The notes: a model not told the origin generated them from the letters alone. Counted from the stretch's first letter, positions 1 through 7,675 are shown. The stretch: DNA of 64,000 bases from Bacteroidia bacterium (GCA_039924845.1 JBDTAC010000088.1:1-64000); one strand, 5' to 3'. Numbers and translations are program-made.

Positions 1-28
1 GGCTTCAAAAAATTAATTTTTTGAAGCC
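1..28 (+). terminator. Perfect 28-nt palindrome, possible terminator of an upstream gene
   Basis: Each 14-nt arm is the exact reverse complement of the other (GGCTTC, six A, TT and its mirror). It has the TTAA-centred core seen in the other terminator-like hairpins of this window. No U-tract follows on the plus strand and the left side is cut by the window edge, so its function is uncertain. Confidence 0.4.
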
Positions 29-64
29 GAAAAAATCCACCAAAATATTAAGAGGAATCTCTTT

Positions 65-92
65 TTTGCTCCCAATTATTTATGTAATTTTG
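65..92 (+). promoter_or_regulatory. Probable promoter of the superoxide dismutase gene
   Basis: TAATTTTG at 85-92 matches the Bacteroidota -7 consensus TAnnTTTG, 45 nt before the ATG at 138. A TTTG at 65-68 could serve as the -33 element, though the 16-nt gap is shorter than usual. Confidence 0.4.
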
Positions 93-137
93 AGGCATCA
101 ATTTATTTCTCGGAACATTAACTAAAAAAATAAAATT

Positions 138-743
138 ATGGCTTTCGAATTACCAAAATTACCATATGATTACAAAGCGCTGGAGCCCTATATAGATGCT
201 CGCACCATGGAAGTTCATTACACCAAACACCACAATGGTTATGTGACAAATTTAAACAATGCCATTGCGGGAACAGATGCTGAAAAGCTTAGCTTGGAGG
301 AAATTTGCAAAAATATTTCCAAGTATCCAGTTGCTGTGAGAAACAATGCCGGTGGGCATTTTAACCATTCTTTGTTTTGGACGATCCTTTCGCCGAAAAA
401 AAATGGAGAACCTACGGGAGCATTGGCTGTGGCTATTAATGCAGCTTTTGGCTCGTTCAACGATTTTAAAACACAATTTGCTGCTGCAGCCGCAACCCGT
501 TTCGGCTCTGGCTGGGCGTGGCTTTGCGTATGCGATGGAAAATTATGTATTTGCTCTACTCCCAATCAAGATAATCCTTTGATGGATGTTGTTGAGAAAA
601 AAGGCACGCCTATTTTAGGTTTGGATGTTTGGGAACACGCGTATTATTTGAATTATCAAAATCGTCGTCCAGATTACATTACTGCTTTTTGGAACATTGT
701 AAATTGGGAAGAAGTTTCTGTACGATTTAATCACGCGAAATAA
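138..743 (+). CDS. sod: Superoxide dismutase, Fe/Mn family
   Basis: Converts superoxide to oxygen and hydrogen peroxide. It has 201 residues, the normal family length, and no signal peptide, so it should be cytoplasmic. The four metal ligands are visible: His27 (HYTKHH), His77 (GGHFNH), Asp163 and His167 (DVWEHAYY). The GGHxNH segment is typical of Mn or cambialistic enzymes, while the N-terminus resembles Fe-type SodB, so the metal cannot be assigned. The gene is transcribed alone, with a promoter upstream and a strong hairpin terminator at 766-797. Identity is secure. Confidence 0.97.
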   Translation: MAFELPKLPYDYKALEPYIDARTMEVHYTKHHNGYVTNLNNAIAGTDAEKLSLEEICKNISKYPVAVRNNAGGHFNHSLFWTILSPKKNGEPTGALAVAINAAFGSFNDFKTQFAAAAATRFGSGWAWLCVCDGKLCICSTPNQDNPLMDVVEKKGTPILGLDVWEHAYYLNYQNRRPDYITAFWNIVNWEEVSVRFNHAK

Positions 744-765
744 TTTCTTAGTATACTTGAAAAAA

Positions 766-797
766 GAGGCTTCGAAAAATTAATTTTTCGAAGCCTC
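766..797. terminator. Bidirectional terminator after sod
   Basis: A perfect 32-nt palindrome (16-nt arms, GAGGCTTCG stem base, AAAAATTAATTTTT centre) has AAAAA before it and TTTTT after it, so it can stop transcription both ways. It lies between the convergent sod gene and the DUF3127 gene. Confidence 0.85.
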
Positions 798-836
798 TTT
801 TTATGCCTTATTTTTCGGCATCAAAAAAATAATTTT

Positions 837-1196
837 TTAAAAAGGCAAATCATCTTCTTGTTGTGCTGCACTCACTACCGAGCTTGCAGATTCATTGTTT
901 GGAGCATTTCCAGAAGCTTTAGAGCCTTCCAATTTCCATGCTTCTAAAGAATTAAAATATTTTAATTCTCCGTCTTTTGCCGTCCATTCTCTTCCGCGCA
1001 AATTGAAAAAAACTTTCACATCATCGCCCACATTGTACCCATCCATCAAACTGCATTTATCTTGCGTTAGTTGAAAAGAAATATGTTGCGGATATTGACT
1101 CGAATTATCAGTAATGACAAATTCTCTTTTTTTAAATTTTTCGGAAATTTGTTGTTCTTTTCCTTTTACTTTTAAGGTTCCTGTGATGTTAAACAT
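837..1196 (-). CDS. DUF3127 domain protein with an SSB-like acidic tail
   Basis: A 119-residue cytoplasmic protein of the DUF3127 family, found almost only in Bacteroidota. The first 90 residues read as a small beta-rich domain with the family's conserved hydrophobic pattern. After a low-complexity Ser/Asn/Ala linker the protein ends in EDDLPF, which looks like the acidic C-terminal tip of single-stranded DNA-binding proteins that recruits repair enzymes. It lies 18 bp downstream of the flavin reductase-like gene and is probably co-transcribed with it. A nucleic-acid role is inference; no function is established for the family. Confidence 0.85.
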   Translation of the reverse strand: MFNITGTLKVKGKEQQISEKFKKREFVITDNSSQYPQHISFQLTQDKCSLMDGYNVGDDVKVFFNLRGREWTAKDGELKYFNSLEAWKLEGSKASGNAPNNESASSVVSAAQQEDDLPF

Positions 1197-1214
1197 GATT
1201 TATTTTTTTAAGAT

Positions 1215-2105
1215 TTATGATTCATTTTCTATTGATAGCAACACATTCCAAGCTTCCGCCACTTTCCCTTCGTCCAATAATTTTTTGGCAGCGGAATGTA
1301 AATTTAATTTATTTTTTTCGGTTGTGAGAATTAATTTTTTAAACAATTCCGATTTTTTAAATAGAAAAATTTCTTCTGCAGAAGGAATTTTTTCCACATT
1401 CCCCAACTGCCCAAGGTTATTACCAGTAAGCACTTCGCTGTTGCGGATAAATTCAGGGATGGCATCCACGCCAATTCCGATTTTCGACAATGGTTTTTCC
1501 ACTTCAAACAAGGCATTTCCGGAAGCTCTGCAATACCAGTCGCCACCCATTCTTCCCACTAAATCAATTTTATTCGGATCAATTTTTTGGTTCGCATCCA
1601 AAATAGATTCGTTGATGTGTATTAATACAATTTCGCAAATAATTAAATTGGGAGCACCGCCTAAATGCCCCATTTCTTTTACTTCTAACACTTTACACTC
1701 CATTTGTACTGGCGATTCTTTTACTCGAAAAGGTCTGACCAATTCCGATGCAATTGGTGTAAAACCAGCTTTTGCAAACTCGTTTACGCCTGTTGCATAT
1801 TCGGTACTCGACAAAGAAGTTTGATGCACCATATCGTAATTTACCACGTTAATCACCACTTCCGGAACTTTTTTTATGTTTTCGTAGGTGTGTTTTAAGG
1901 TGTTTCCACGACCTTTTCGCGCTGGCGAAAAAATAGCAATTGGTGGATTGGCGCCGAATACGTTGAAGAAACTAAAAGGACTTAAATTTGGGTTTCCGTT
2001 TTCATCTATCGTACTCGCAAAAGCAATTGGACGGGGCGCAACGGAGCCCACTAAATAGTGTTGAAGTATAGGAATTGGAATTTCAGATGGTGAAATGCGT
2101 AACAT
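1215..2105 (-). CDS. Flavin reductase-like, FMN-binding split-barrel protein
   Basis: A 296-residue cytoplasmic protein. Residues 1-200 match the flavin reductase-like domain: an N-terminal VAPRPIAFAST segment, SPFSFFNVFGANPP (the usual flavin phosphate-contact loop) and a conserved ETAxNV-like strand (here VVINVV). Such proteins bind FMN and reduce it with NAD(P)H or use it in redox chemistry; the substrate is unknown. The last 70 residues are a charged helical extension beyond the core. It is the first gene of a two-gene unit with the DUF3127 protein. A CAAAGATA -7 box (reverse of TATCTTTG) lies at 2130-2137, 25 nt before the start. Confidence 0.85.
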   Translation of the reverse strand: MLRISPSEIPIPILQHYLVGSVAPRPIAFASTIDENGNPNLSPFSFFNVFGANPPIAIFSPARKGRGNTLKHTYENIKKVPEVVINVVNYDMVHQTSLSSTEYATGVNEFAKAGFTPIASELVRPFRVKESPVQMECKVLEVKEMGHLGGAPNLIICEIVLIHINESILDANQKIDPNKIDLVGRMGGDWYCRASGNALFEVEKPLSKIGIGVDAIPEFIRNSEVLTGNNLGQLGNVEKIPSAEEIFLFKKSELFKKLILTTEKNKLNLHSAAKKLLDEGKVAEAWNVLLSIENES

Positions 2106-2218
2106 TTTCTTGAATATTTATATTTCTCGCAAAGATAACCGAAAAATTATTTTTTCGGAAGATATAAAAGCGTGCAAAAAACTGTCTTGAAAAATTATTT
2201 TTTCGAGCGGTAAAACTA

Positions 2219-2674
2219 TTAAGGTTTTCCTTGTGCTTTAAAACCAACGAGTATGGAAACGCAACCACTTTGCATTAATCCATCGGCTGCATCTGAGGGA
2301 GGAACTGTTACCTCAATGGTAAATTCCTGTGTTGTATTTACATTAAAATCCCAAAAATCGGGATCGTTATTTTGTGTACTATCGAAAATAACATGTTGTG
2401 CTTTATCTAATAATTTGAATTGAATAGTTCCTAAAACTTCCTGTGCGCATACCACGATGCGGTATGATTGCCCGGCATAAAAAGTCATTGGCATATCCGC
2501 TATTTGCCCCGAAGTCATCGTGGTGGTGTTCATTTGTCCGTTGCTAATAAAAGGCGCAATTTTATATTCGCAATGTTTTTTCACAAAACTTTTGCATTGC
2601 GCGAAAGACAAACAAGGCAAGGTGCAAATAAAGGCACTGAAAAAAATAATTTTTCGAACTATTTTTATTTTCAT
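2219..2674 (-). CDS. Exported protein of unknown function
   Basis: A 151-residue protein. I chose the ATG at 2674, which gives a signal peptide (MKIKIVRKIIFF then a hydrophobic stretch ending SFAQ); a longer frame from 2734 would overlap the upstream gene and hide the signal. The mature part has four or five cysteines and a beta-rich pattern (YRIVVCAQEVLG, FTIEVTVPPSD) that suggests a small periplasmic or surface beta-sandwich. I do not recognise the family. It starts 10 nt after the stop of the lipoprotein gene 2685-3596, so the two are very likely one operon. Confidence 0.6.
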   Translation of the reverse strand: MKIKIVRKIIFFSAFICTLPCLSFAQCKSFVKKHCEYKIAPFISNGQMNTTTMTSGQIADMPMTFYAGQSYRIVVCAQEVLGTIQFKLLDKAQHVIFDSTQNNDPDFWDFNVNTTQEFTIEVTVPPSDAADGLMQSGCVSILVGFKAQGKP

Positions 2675-2684
2675 GGACAAGCTT

Positions 2685-3596
2685 TTAATATTGTTTGATG
2701 ACATTATTTCGTATCGTTTCCACCTTATCTGCAATGGTTTTCAGCTGTTCATTTGTGATTGTTGTTTTGCTGTTATTTCCGATGGTGGTGATGTTGTGTG
2801 CTTTGTCGGTGCTAACAGTTGTTTTGGATTGTGTTGTTTGCAATACGGCAAAATCAGCATTCAATTCTTTTAATTGCACCAATAAATTACGAATGTCTTG
2901 ATCCTGATTGCTGCTGTTTTGAAGTAAAGAAATTAAGTTTTGCAATGATGATTTTTGTTCCGCAATGCGTACCGCGATATTTTGATTATTGGACGAAACC
3001 GCAATTTTAGTGGCAATGTACAAGCCTTCTATCCAACCTCCGGCAATAATCATGGAAGAAGTATTGGGGCGCTGATTATCTTTTAAATAACTGTCTGCCG
3101 CCCAATATGCATCGGAAATAATGTGAAGCAAGGAGTCTTTGTTGTCCATATTTGCTTGCACGCGCGAAGTGGTAGATTCTCCAAAAGCCCCGTTAATACC
3201 TAATCCCGTGGCGAGTGTATTGGTGCATTTTAAATAAAACATGGATTCCTGTGATTTATCAAAAATGCTGGTGAAACTTAAATCCGTTCCATACACGCCT
3301 AAATTCAAGGCTTTCCCGTTAGAGGTAACATATTTGGAAACATTTTCAACCGGATTCAAATAATCTTTGTTATAGGTTGCACCGGCAGATTTTAATAACT
3401 GTCCAATTTCAATTGGTGAAGGAATAGAATAAAAAATATTTTTTGGCGCTATTTTTTTAGCAGCAGTATCTTGCGAAGCAGTGGCTGATAAATCATTCGC
3501 TTCCGATGATTTATTGGAATGACAAGCAAGCATTCCGAATGATAACAAAACAACAATAACAATGTTTGCTGAAGCAAAACGAGGAGTGAATTTCAT
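2685..3596 (-). CDS. Predicted lipoprotein of unknown function
   Basis: A 303-residue protein with a lipoprotein signal: basic start, hydrophobic core and lipobox GMLAC with the acylated Cys at residue 25. A Ser/Ala/Thr-rich linker to about residue 50 follows. The body is largely helical, with conserved-looking segments around VENVSKYVTSNGKALNLGVYGTD and IIAGGWIEGLYIA, which I recall from uncharacterised Bacteroidota lipoproteins; no function is known to me. It is the first gene of a two-gene unit with 2219-2674. An iterated palindrome copy lies at 3604-3617, just upstream. Confidence 0.7.
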   Translation of the reverse strand: MKFTPRFASANIVIVVLLSFGMLACHSNKSSEANDLSATASQDTAAKKIAPKNIFYSIPSPIEIGQLLKSAGATYNKDYLNPVENVSKYVTSNGKALNLGVYGTDLSFTSIFDKSQESMFYLKCTNTLATGLGINGAFGESTTSRVQANMDNKDSLLHIISDAYWAADSYLKDNQRPNTSSMIIAGGWIEGLYIATKIAVSSNNQNIAVRIAEQKSSLQNLISLLQNSSNQDQDIRNLLVQLKELNADFAVLQTTQSKTTVSTDKAHNITTIGNNSKTTITNEQLKTIADKVETIRNNVIKQY

Positions 3597-3707
3597 AGGT
3601 TGAAAAAATTATTTTTTGAAAACGATTTTTCTCCCGAAGGAGGATGAAGCAAATGTATAAAAATATCTGTCAAGATGAATTTAGAATTCTATAAAAAAAT
3701 AAAAAAA

Positions 3708-3737
3708 GGAAAGTACGTCCTTTCGGATATACTTTCC
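3708..3737 (-). terminator. Terminator of the DUF3494 lipoprotein gene
   Basis: Stem GGAAAGTA/TACTTTCC with a 14-nt loop. On the minus strand it is followed by a long T-rich tract (the A-tract at 3692-3707 on the plus strand). Confidence 0.75.
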
Positions 3738-3811
3738 TTTGGAGTGGTCTCCAATTTAAGCTTAAAAAGGCATTTTAGAATATGCAATGTCTTTTATGGT
3801 TTTGCAATTAT

Positions 3812-4624
3812 TTATTGTTGAACAATAGTGTTACCAGCTAAAGTAACAGCTGCAATTCTTGCTAATAATCGACCATCAACTGTGGCACCTGTTTGCAATG
3901 AAATGGATTGATTTGCCATAATGGTTCCTTTAAAAACAGACGTTGTTCCCAAAGTGGCAGAAGTACCTACTTGCCAAAAAATATTAGATGCAACTGCTCC
4001 ACCACTTAAAATTACTTTCCGACCAGATGATGTTGTCAATGTAGATGCTATTTGTATAATAAATACAGCATTAGCATTACCATTTGCATTAAAAGTTAAA
4101 TCGCCTGATGATATTTGAAGTGAACCACTTGACTTATAAAGACCTGGTGTAAGAGTCAAGCCACCAATATTACCAGCTAAGAGCACCATATCTGTGCAGG
4201 TTCTTCCTGCTGCATTATTATAGGCTGTTGTTAAATCACCTTTTGCTGTTGTCAAATTTGCTGGTGTAGGAACTCCATAATCTGCTGCGTACAACGACCC
4301 AGTTACTTGAGATGATGTTGCAGCTGCTGCTCCTGTGGGGTGAACCAAGGAAAATCCAGTAAGGAATGATCCTGCTGCAGGGCTTAAGCCAATATTTCCT
4401 GTAATGGCAGAAGTTGGAACATTGGAGACTTTCGATCCGGCCAAGATGACATAATTCCCAGCAGAAGCCAGATTTACAGGAAGCTGTACTGTAGTTTGAG
4501 TAGTGATTACGTTTGTATTAATTGTTCCTCCTGTTGGAGCCGGCGAATTGGTATCTTTCTTACATCCAGCAATTAAAACAACCGATATTATTGCAAGGCT
4601 TGTAAATAGGTTTTTAGTTTTCAT
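3812..4624 (-). CDS. DUF3494 ice-binding-like lipoprotein
   Basis: A 270-residue lipoprotein with a single DUF3494 domain. The signal peptide ends in the lipobox LIAGC (Cys21), so it should be anchored in a membrane, probably the outer one. A short Pro/Thr/Asn linker leads to the domain at about residues 48-268. Family hallmarks are an ASAGNYVILAGS start, TGNIGLSP (the GDVG-like turn), a DL..AYN helix, LTPGLYKSSGSL, and A.VFIIQI, then a terminal GRLLARIAAVTLAGN strand. DUF3494 proteins form a beta-solenoid; several bind ice, others act as adhesins. It is transcribed alone from a TGTAA-type promoter and shares a nearly identical leader with the gene at 18182-19789. Confidence 0.88.
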   Translation of the reverse strand: MKTKNLFTSLAIISVVLIAGCKKDTNSPAPTGGTINTNVITTQTTVQLPVNLASAGNYVILAGSKVSNVPTSAITGNIGLSPAAGSFLTGFSLVHPTGAAAATSSQVTGSLYAADYGVPTPANLTTAKGDLTTAYNNAAGRTCTDMVLLAGNIGGLTLTPGLYKSSGSLQISSGDLTFNANGNANAVFIIQIASTLTTSSGRKVILSGGAVASNIFWQVGTSATLGTTSVFKGTIMANQSISLQTGATVDGRLLARIAAVTLAGNTIVQQ

Positions 4625-4637
4625 TTTTTTCCTTTTT

Positions 4638-4747
4638 AGTTATACGCTATTGGCGCTCAGGTGTGAATTGTTTTCACATGGCAAAGATGAGCGGATAAGT
4701 ATTGATAAGTGTTACAGAGTAAAATGAATTAGTTACATTATTCACAC
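4638..4747 (-). repeat. 110-bp leader shared with the DUF3494 gene at 18182-19789 (copy A)
   Basis: This stretch matches 19803-19912 with three mismatches, all in the first 13 bases; the remaining 97 bases are identical. It covers the operator, the -7 box and the 5' leader. The leader holds an inverted repeat TGTGAA/TTCACA at 4662-4678 near the likely transcription start. Confidence 0.9.
4682..4747 (-). promoter_or_regulatory. TGTAA-N16-TGTAA promoter of 3812-4624
   Basis: Plus-strand view: -7 box CAAAGATG at 4682-4689, TTACA at 4712-4716, TTACATTATTCACAC at 4733-4747. Box to first repeat is 30 bp and repeat to repeat is 21 bp. No TTTG -33 element is present, as expected for an activator-dependent promoter. 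Confidence 0.75.
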
Positions 4748-4842
4748 TTTTTCAAATGTGCTTAACTCTCCTTCCGAATATTATATTCTTGACTTTTCTA
4801 GTTCTTTATTTTTCAAAATGTTGCTGAGTATTAATAAAAAAG

Positions 4843-4864
4843 GGTAGAGTTTTAAAACTCTACC
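4843..4864 (-). terminator. Terminator of the CsbD-like gene
   Basis: Perfect palindrome of 11-nt arms (GGTAGAGTTTT and its mirror) with A-runs on the left and T-runs on the right. It follows the CsbD-like gene on the minus strand. Confidence 0.85.
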
Positions 4865-4902
4865 TTTTTTTATTGTTTACTTAAATCGGGAAACAAGTGC
4901 AT

Positions 4903-5256
4903 TTAAGCCGTCTGTCCCTTTTTGATGATATCAATCACCTCTTCACGCTTTTTGCTCAGTCTATTTCCCATTCTGGTGAGCAATTCATTTTCTTTACCTG
5001 GTTCAAACTTTAAGTCTGTATCAGTAAGTTGTGAAAACTTTTTTTTCAGTTGATTAGATTGGTCTGACCAATTTCCGTTAATCTTAAAAGCATCATTACT
5101 TTTGTCTTGATTAAAAGTACCATTGCTTTTTTCTTGTTTTGAAGCATCGTTGCTTTTTTCTTGTTTAAAAGCATTGTTGTTTCTGTCTTGTTTAAAAGCA
5201 TCATTGCTTTTGTCTTGTTTCGAAGCATCATCGCTTCTGTTTTCTTTTGTGCTCAT
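4903..5256 (-). CDS. CsbD-like stress protein with an N-terminal 9-residue repeat array
   Basis: A 117-residue soluble, highly charged protein. Residues 58-117 match the CsbD family (NGNWSDQ, KKKFSQLTDTDL, GKENELLTRMGNRLSKKREEV), small general-stress proteins of unknown mechanism. The first 57 residues are unlike normal CsbD: six tandem 9-residue units of the type KQDKSNDAF, probably disordered. The gene is alone, with its own terminator and a TGTAA-type promoter, which fits stress induction. Confidence 0.8.
   Translation of the reverse strand: MSTKENRSDDASKQDKSNDAFKQDRNNNAFKQEKSNDASKQEKSNGTFNQDKSNDAFKINGNWSDQSNQLKKKFSQLTDTDLKFEPGKENELLTRMGNRLSKKREEVIDIIKKGQTA
5086..5247 (-). repeat. Six 27-bp in-frame tandem repeats in the CsbD-like gene
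   Basis: Six consecutive 27-nt units encode 9 residues each, following the pattern K-Q/E-D/E/N-K/R-S/N-N/D-D/N/G-A/T-F/S. The units differ by a few substitutions and there is no spacer, so this is an expandable coding minisatellite. Confidence 0.88.
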
Positions 5257-5294
5257 GATTTTATAGTTTAATTTGTAACTGAATTATTACGATA

Positions 5295-5361
5295 CAAAGG
5301 TGGCGCTCTATATAGTAAATATCATTACACTTTAACTGAAATGAAATACAGATATCACAGG
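5295..5361 (-). promoter_or_regulatory. TGTAA-type promoter of the CsbD-like gene
   Basis: Plus-strand view: CAAAGGTG at 5295-5302, TTACA at 5325-5329, ATACAGATATCACAG at 5346-5360. The spacings are 30 and 21 bp. The second half is a variant (ATACA) that keeps the CACA part in place. Confidence 0.65.
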
Positions 5362-5422
5362 TTTTCCAAATTTGTTCTACATTTTTGCGTCCTATTTTTT
5401 ATAAAAGGAATTGGCAGTTTGA

Positions 5423-5737
5423 TCAATGATTCTTTAACTTACTATCTATTTTTTCAATTGAAGCCTTTAATTTATCAAGAGCTTCGTTTAAAGCTTGCTC
5501 AATACTATTGGCATAACTGGTAACAGCAATAGGTTGCCTGTTTTCCATTCGGGCTTCCAGCATGCAACGTTTGTCGTTCTGTCCCGTTTTGCTTCCGTTT
5601 TCATCTGAAAGATGCACTTCGATGCGGGTGATGTGATCACTGAACCGCTCTAATTCAGCCCTTATTGTAGTATTGATAAATGCAGATATCTTTTGGGTTC
5701 CTGCTATGTTTTTGTCTGTATTAAATTGAATAGTCAT
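5423..5737 (-). CDS. HPF/RaiA-family ribosome-associated protein
   Basis: A 104-residue cytoplasmic protein resembling the short hibernation factor/RaiA fold: beta-alpha-beta-beta-beta-alpha with an N-terminal MTIQFNTDKNI strand, a central RIEVHLSDENG strand, a CMLEAR strand and a C-terminal helix (SIEQALNEALDKLKASIEKI). Family members bind the 30S decoding region and silence ribosomes in stationary phase. The gene lies 67 bp downstream of the baeRF-like gene and is probably in its operon, under a TGTAA-type promoter. It lacks the dimerising tail of long HPF. Confidence 0.8.
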   Translation of the reverse strand: MTIQFNTDKNIAGTQKISAFINTTIRAELERFSDHITRIEVHLSDENGSKTGQNDKRCMLEARMENRQPIAVTSYANSIEQALNEALDKLKASIEKIDSKLKNH

Positions 5738-5804
5738 CTTTTTAATTTTCTTAAGTTTGATTGAATTGTAGTGTTTTGCTTCAAGTTTTTATCGTTTGAT
5801 AAAA

Positions 5805-6188
5805 CTACTGCTTCGAGAAATGCGCTCTCACAAAAGCCTGCTTTTTATTCTCGGACATTTTATCGGTTGCCTGAACTTCAATTTTAATTTTTTCGAAACG
5901 ATGATCAGTGCGCAATACATTTAACAACTCCGTTTTCGCATCAGTAGGTCCAAATAGAATCACTTCGTTATAAAGGATAATCACATCTCCCAGTTTTTTA
6001 TAATAGGCCGCTTGATGTTGCTGCCTTTTATTATGCATCAAAAACTCTCCTTTGCTTAAAGCGAATTCCATATCATCATGGTTAAAGGTGTTGTTGATTA
6101 TTGCTGTTGGCGAAGATTCGTTATTTAATTCTATCAGATGTGCCTCTGAATGATCCATCCAAATTCCCAGTTTATTTGTTGTTGGCAT
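5805..6188 (-). CDS. baeRF-like (eRF1-domain-like) protein
   Basis: A 127-residue soluble protein. The start KLGIWMDHSEAHLIEL and the later segments KKLGDVIILYNEVILFGPTDAKTELLNVL and ATDKMSENKKQAFVRAHF follow the pattern of bacterial proteins related to the central domain of release factor eRF1 (often named host attachment or translational machinery protein). The full baeRF proteins are longer, so this is a minimal form. It may act on ribosomes, in keeping with the HPF gene just downstream, but that is inference. Confidence 0.55.
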   Translation of the reverse strand: MPTTNKLGIWMDHSEAHLIELNNESSPTAIINNTFNHDDMEFALSKGEFLMHNKRQQHQAAYYKKLGDVIILYNEVILFGPTDAKTELLNVLRTDHRFEKIKIEVQATDKMSENKKQAFVRAHFSKQ

Positions 6189-6239
6189 TACGTTTGTCGA
6201 TTTATTATTTTGAGTTGGACATCTATTTCCTTAACGGCA

Positions 6240-6305
6240 CAAAAGTGTGTCGTTTATCTGCCCGAACTGTTACACAATTAAAGATAAGAATTACATCATT
6301 CACAT
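6240..6305 (-). promoter_or_regulatory. TGTAA-type promoter of the baeRF-like/HPF pair
   Basis: Plus-strand view: CAAAAGTG at 6240-6247, TTACA at 6270-6274, TTACATCATTCACAT at 6291-6305. Spacings are 30 and 21 bp. Confidence 0.75.
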
Positions 6306-6404
6306 ATTGAAACACGACAGATTTTCCAAATCATCCTTCTGCTTTTGTTTCAATTAATGATCATTTCTCGATTTTAAGTTTAAAGAGTATGATAGGCGGG
6401 ATAT

Positions 6405-6806
6405 TCACTTGGCAGTATTAGGTGGTGTTTCGTTTTTCGTTTCGGTTTTTACCAGTTTGGAAAAGCTTGTGATAATTTCTGAGAGTATTCCGCGATTGAT
6501 CAGCGAAGTTGAAATTTTTTCAACGATGACAGAACTTAAATATCCTTTCACACTTTTTCTTCCCAAAACTTTTTCAATAATAAAATTAGTTCCCAAATTC
6601 AACCCTACCTTAAGGAGATCGTCTTTCACCTCTTTATCAACAACCATTTCATGTACTGATTTTTTCAGTATTAAAACAGGGTTGAGTGTTTCGGCAAATT
6701 CGCTGAATTTAATTTTGAGTTCAGCTTCCTGCTTTAACTTATCTATCCGCAGTTGCGCAATGCGCAAGGATAAATCATCACTACAGTTAATTTTTGAGGA
6801 TGTCAT
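6405..6806 (-). CDS. Small helical protein of unknown function in the YtxH operon
   Basis: A 133-residue protein with no recognisable family. It is helical throughout, with charged N-terminal helices (LRIAQLRIDKLKQEAELKIKF) and a more hydrophobic middle (VGLNLGTNFIIEKVLG, LSSVIVEKISTSLI). I chose the ATG at 6806, one base beyond the stop of the holin-like gene, over an in-frame TTG at 6821. It is the last gene of the four-gene unit 7675-6405 and may be peripheral to the membrane with its partners. Confidence 0.6.
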   Translation of the reverse strand: MTSSKINCSDDLSLRIAQLRIDKLKQEAELKIKFSEFAETLNPVLILKKSVHEMVVDKEVKDDLLKVGLNLGTNFIIEKVLGRKSVKGYLSSVIVEKISTSLINRGILSEIITSFSKLVKTETKNETPPNTAK

Positions 6807-6807
6807 T

Positions 6808-7152
6808 TTATTTTTTTCCAAATAATTTTTTAATTAAAAACACACGTATGGGAGTCTCTATCAGCTTTTTTCTGCCAATGACCATTATAAACATGAGTAG
6901 AAAATAAAAGCCGGCAACAATTGCGAACCCCTTGCAATTACTGTTGAGTAATACGGAAAGATAAAAACCTGCCCACATACTTATAAAGAAAACAAATAAT
7001 GTAGCAAATAAGCCAATAATAAGCCCGCTGATAATTACGGAACCAATAATCGATGATTGCTGAGTGGCTTCCAACTTGAGTAACTCCGAATTGGTATTCA
7101 GGTAATTCTTCAAGCCTTCAGTAAGCTCTTCGGTTTTATTTTTTTCGGACAT
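6808..7152 (-). CDS. Phage holin 3_6/DUF1469-like membrane protein
   Basis: A 114-residue inner-membrane protein. A charged N-terminal helix (residues 1-30) is followed by two long hydrophobic segments, about 34-66 and 74-98, and a basic C-terminus (LIKKLFGKK). This is the layout of the DUF1469/putative holin-X family, often encoded beside YtxH or DUF883 stress proteins. Despite the family name there is no phage context, so a lytic role is unlikely. It lies between the YtxH-like and helical-protein genes. Confidence 0.75.
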   Translation of the reverse strand: MSEKNKTEELTEGLKNYLNTNSELLKLEATQQSSIIGSVIISGLIIGLFATLFVFFISMWAGFYLSVLLNSNCKGFAIVAGFYFLLMFIMVIGRKKLIETPIRVFLIKKLFGKK

Positions 7153-7167
7153 TCTAATTATATCTGT

Positions 7168-7437
7168 TTATACTTCGGACTTAATTGCTTCGGTAATTTC
7201 CTCCAGTTTTGATTCGGCAAGCTCTTCAAGTTCTGCTGCTTTGGCACGCAGAATTTCTGCTTCCTCTTTCAATTTTTTTCTTACGTCTTCTGTCAGGTCT
7301 TTTGCTCCTGTTAGGATTCTGTTTCGTGTAGTACTGCCTTTATCGGGCGCAAACAAAATTCCAAGCGCACCACCCACTAAGGCTCCCGCAACAAATGCTG
7401 CAATCATTTCGATGTTATTTGATTTTTTTGCTTCCAT
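7168..7437 (-). CDS. YtxH domain-containing protein
   Basis: An 89-residue protein. Residues 9-31 form one membrane helix with the Gly-rich YtxH signature (AAFVAGALVGGALGILFAPDKG). The rest is a long charged amphipathic helix (LTEDVRKKLKEEAEILRAKAAELEELAESK is the type of pattern), probably a coiled coil facing the cytoplasm. YtxH proteins are general-stress membrane proteins of unknown mechanism. It is the second gene of the operon starting at 7675. Confidence 0.85.
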   Translation of the reverse strand: MEAKKSNNIEMIAAFVAGALVGGALGILFAPDKGSTTRNRILTGAKDLTEDVRKKLKEEAEILRAKAAELEELAESKLEEITEAIKSEV

Positions 7438-7465
7438 TTTTTGATTTATTAGTTATAAATATAAG

Positions 7466-7675
7466 TTATTTCTTTGCACTTTTCCAAAAAACAATGCAGC
7501 CAGCAGCTATTACTACTATCCCAAGCACGGGCGACCAACTGAAATTATGTGGTTTGTCTCGCGTAATTTCTACATTTCCAATATCAGCCACTTTTTTCTG
7601 AGTGAAAATTTGAGTAGAAGTAGTAACGGTTAATCCGATACCAATAATAATAAGGATGATTCCTGTTGCTTTCAT
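7466..7675 (-). CDS. Small two-helix membrane protein
   Basis: A 69-residue protein with membrane helices at both ends (KATGIILIIIGIGLTV and SPVLGIVVIAAGCIVFW) and a polar loop between them. I chose the ATG at 7675; a TTG nine codons upstream also fits. It somewhat resembles DUF3185-type small membrane proteins but I cannot assign it. It is the first gene of a four-gene envelope-stress unit controlled by the TGTAA-type promoter at 7754. Confidence 0.6.
   Translation of the reverse strand: MKATGIILIIIGIGLTVTTSTQIFTQKKVADIGNVEITRDKPHNFSWSPVLGIVVIAAGCIVFWKSAKK

Noticed and set aside
1114-1824. 236-codon plus-strand frame opposite the flavin reductase-like gene
   Set aside because: It is antisense to a clear family member and shows no protein-like motif.
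4503-4727. Plus-strand frame whose end is repeated at 19614-19892
   Set aside because: The shared peptide end comes from the duplicated promoter-leader, which is read here in the antisense direction.
5046-5247. Possible CRISPR array
   Set aside because: The 27-bp units are contiguous, without spacers, and stay in frame in a CsbD-like gene.
6808-7152. Phage remnant, because of the holin-like name
   Set aside because: No phage structural, lysis or integration gene is nearby, and the family is commonly found beside YtxH-type stress proteins.
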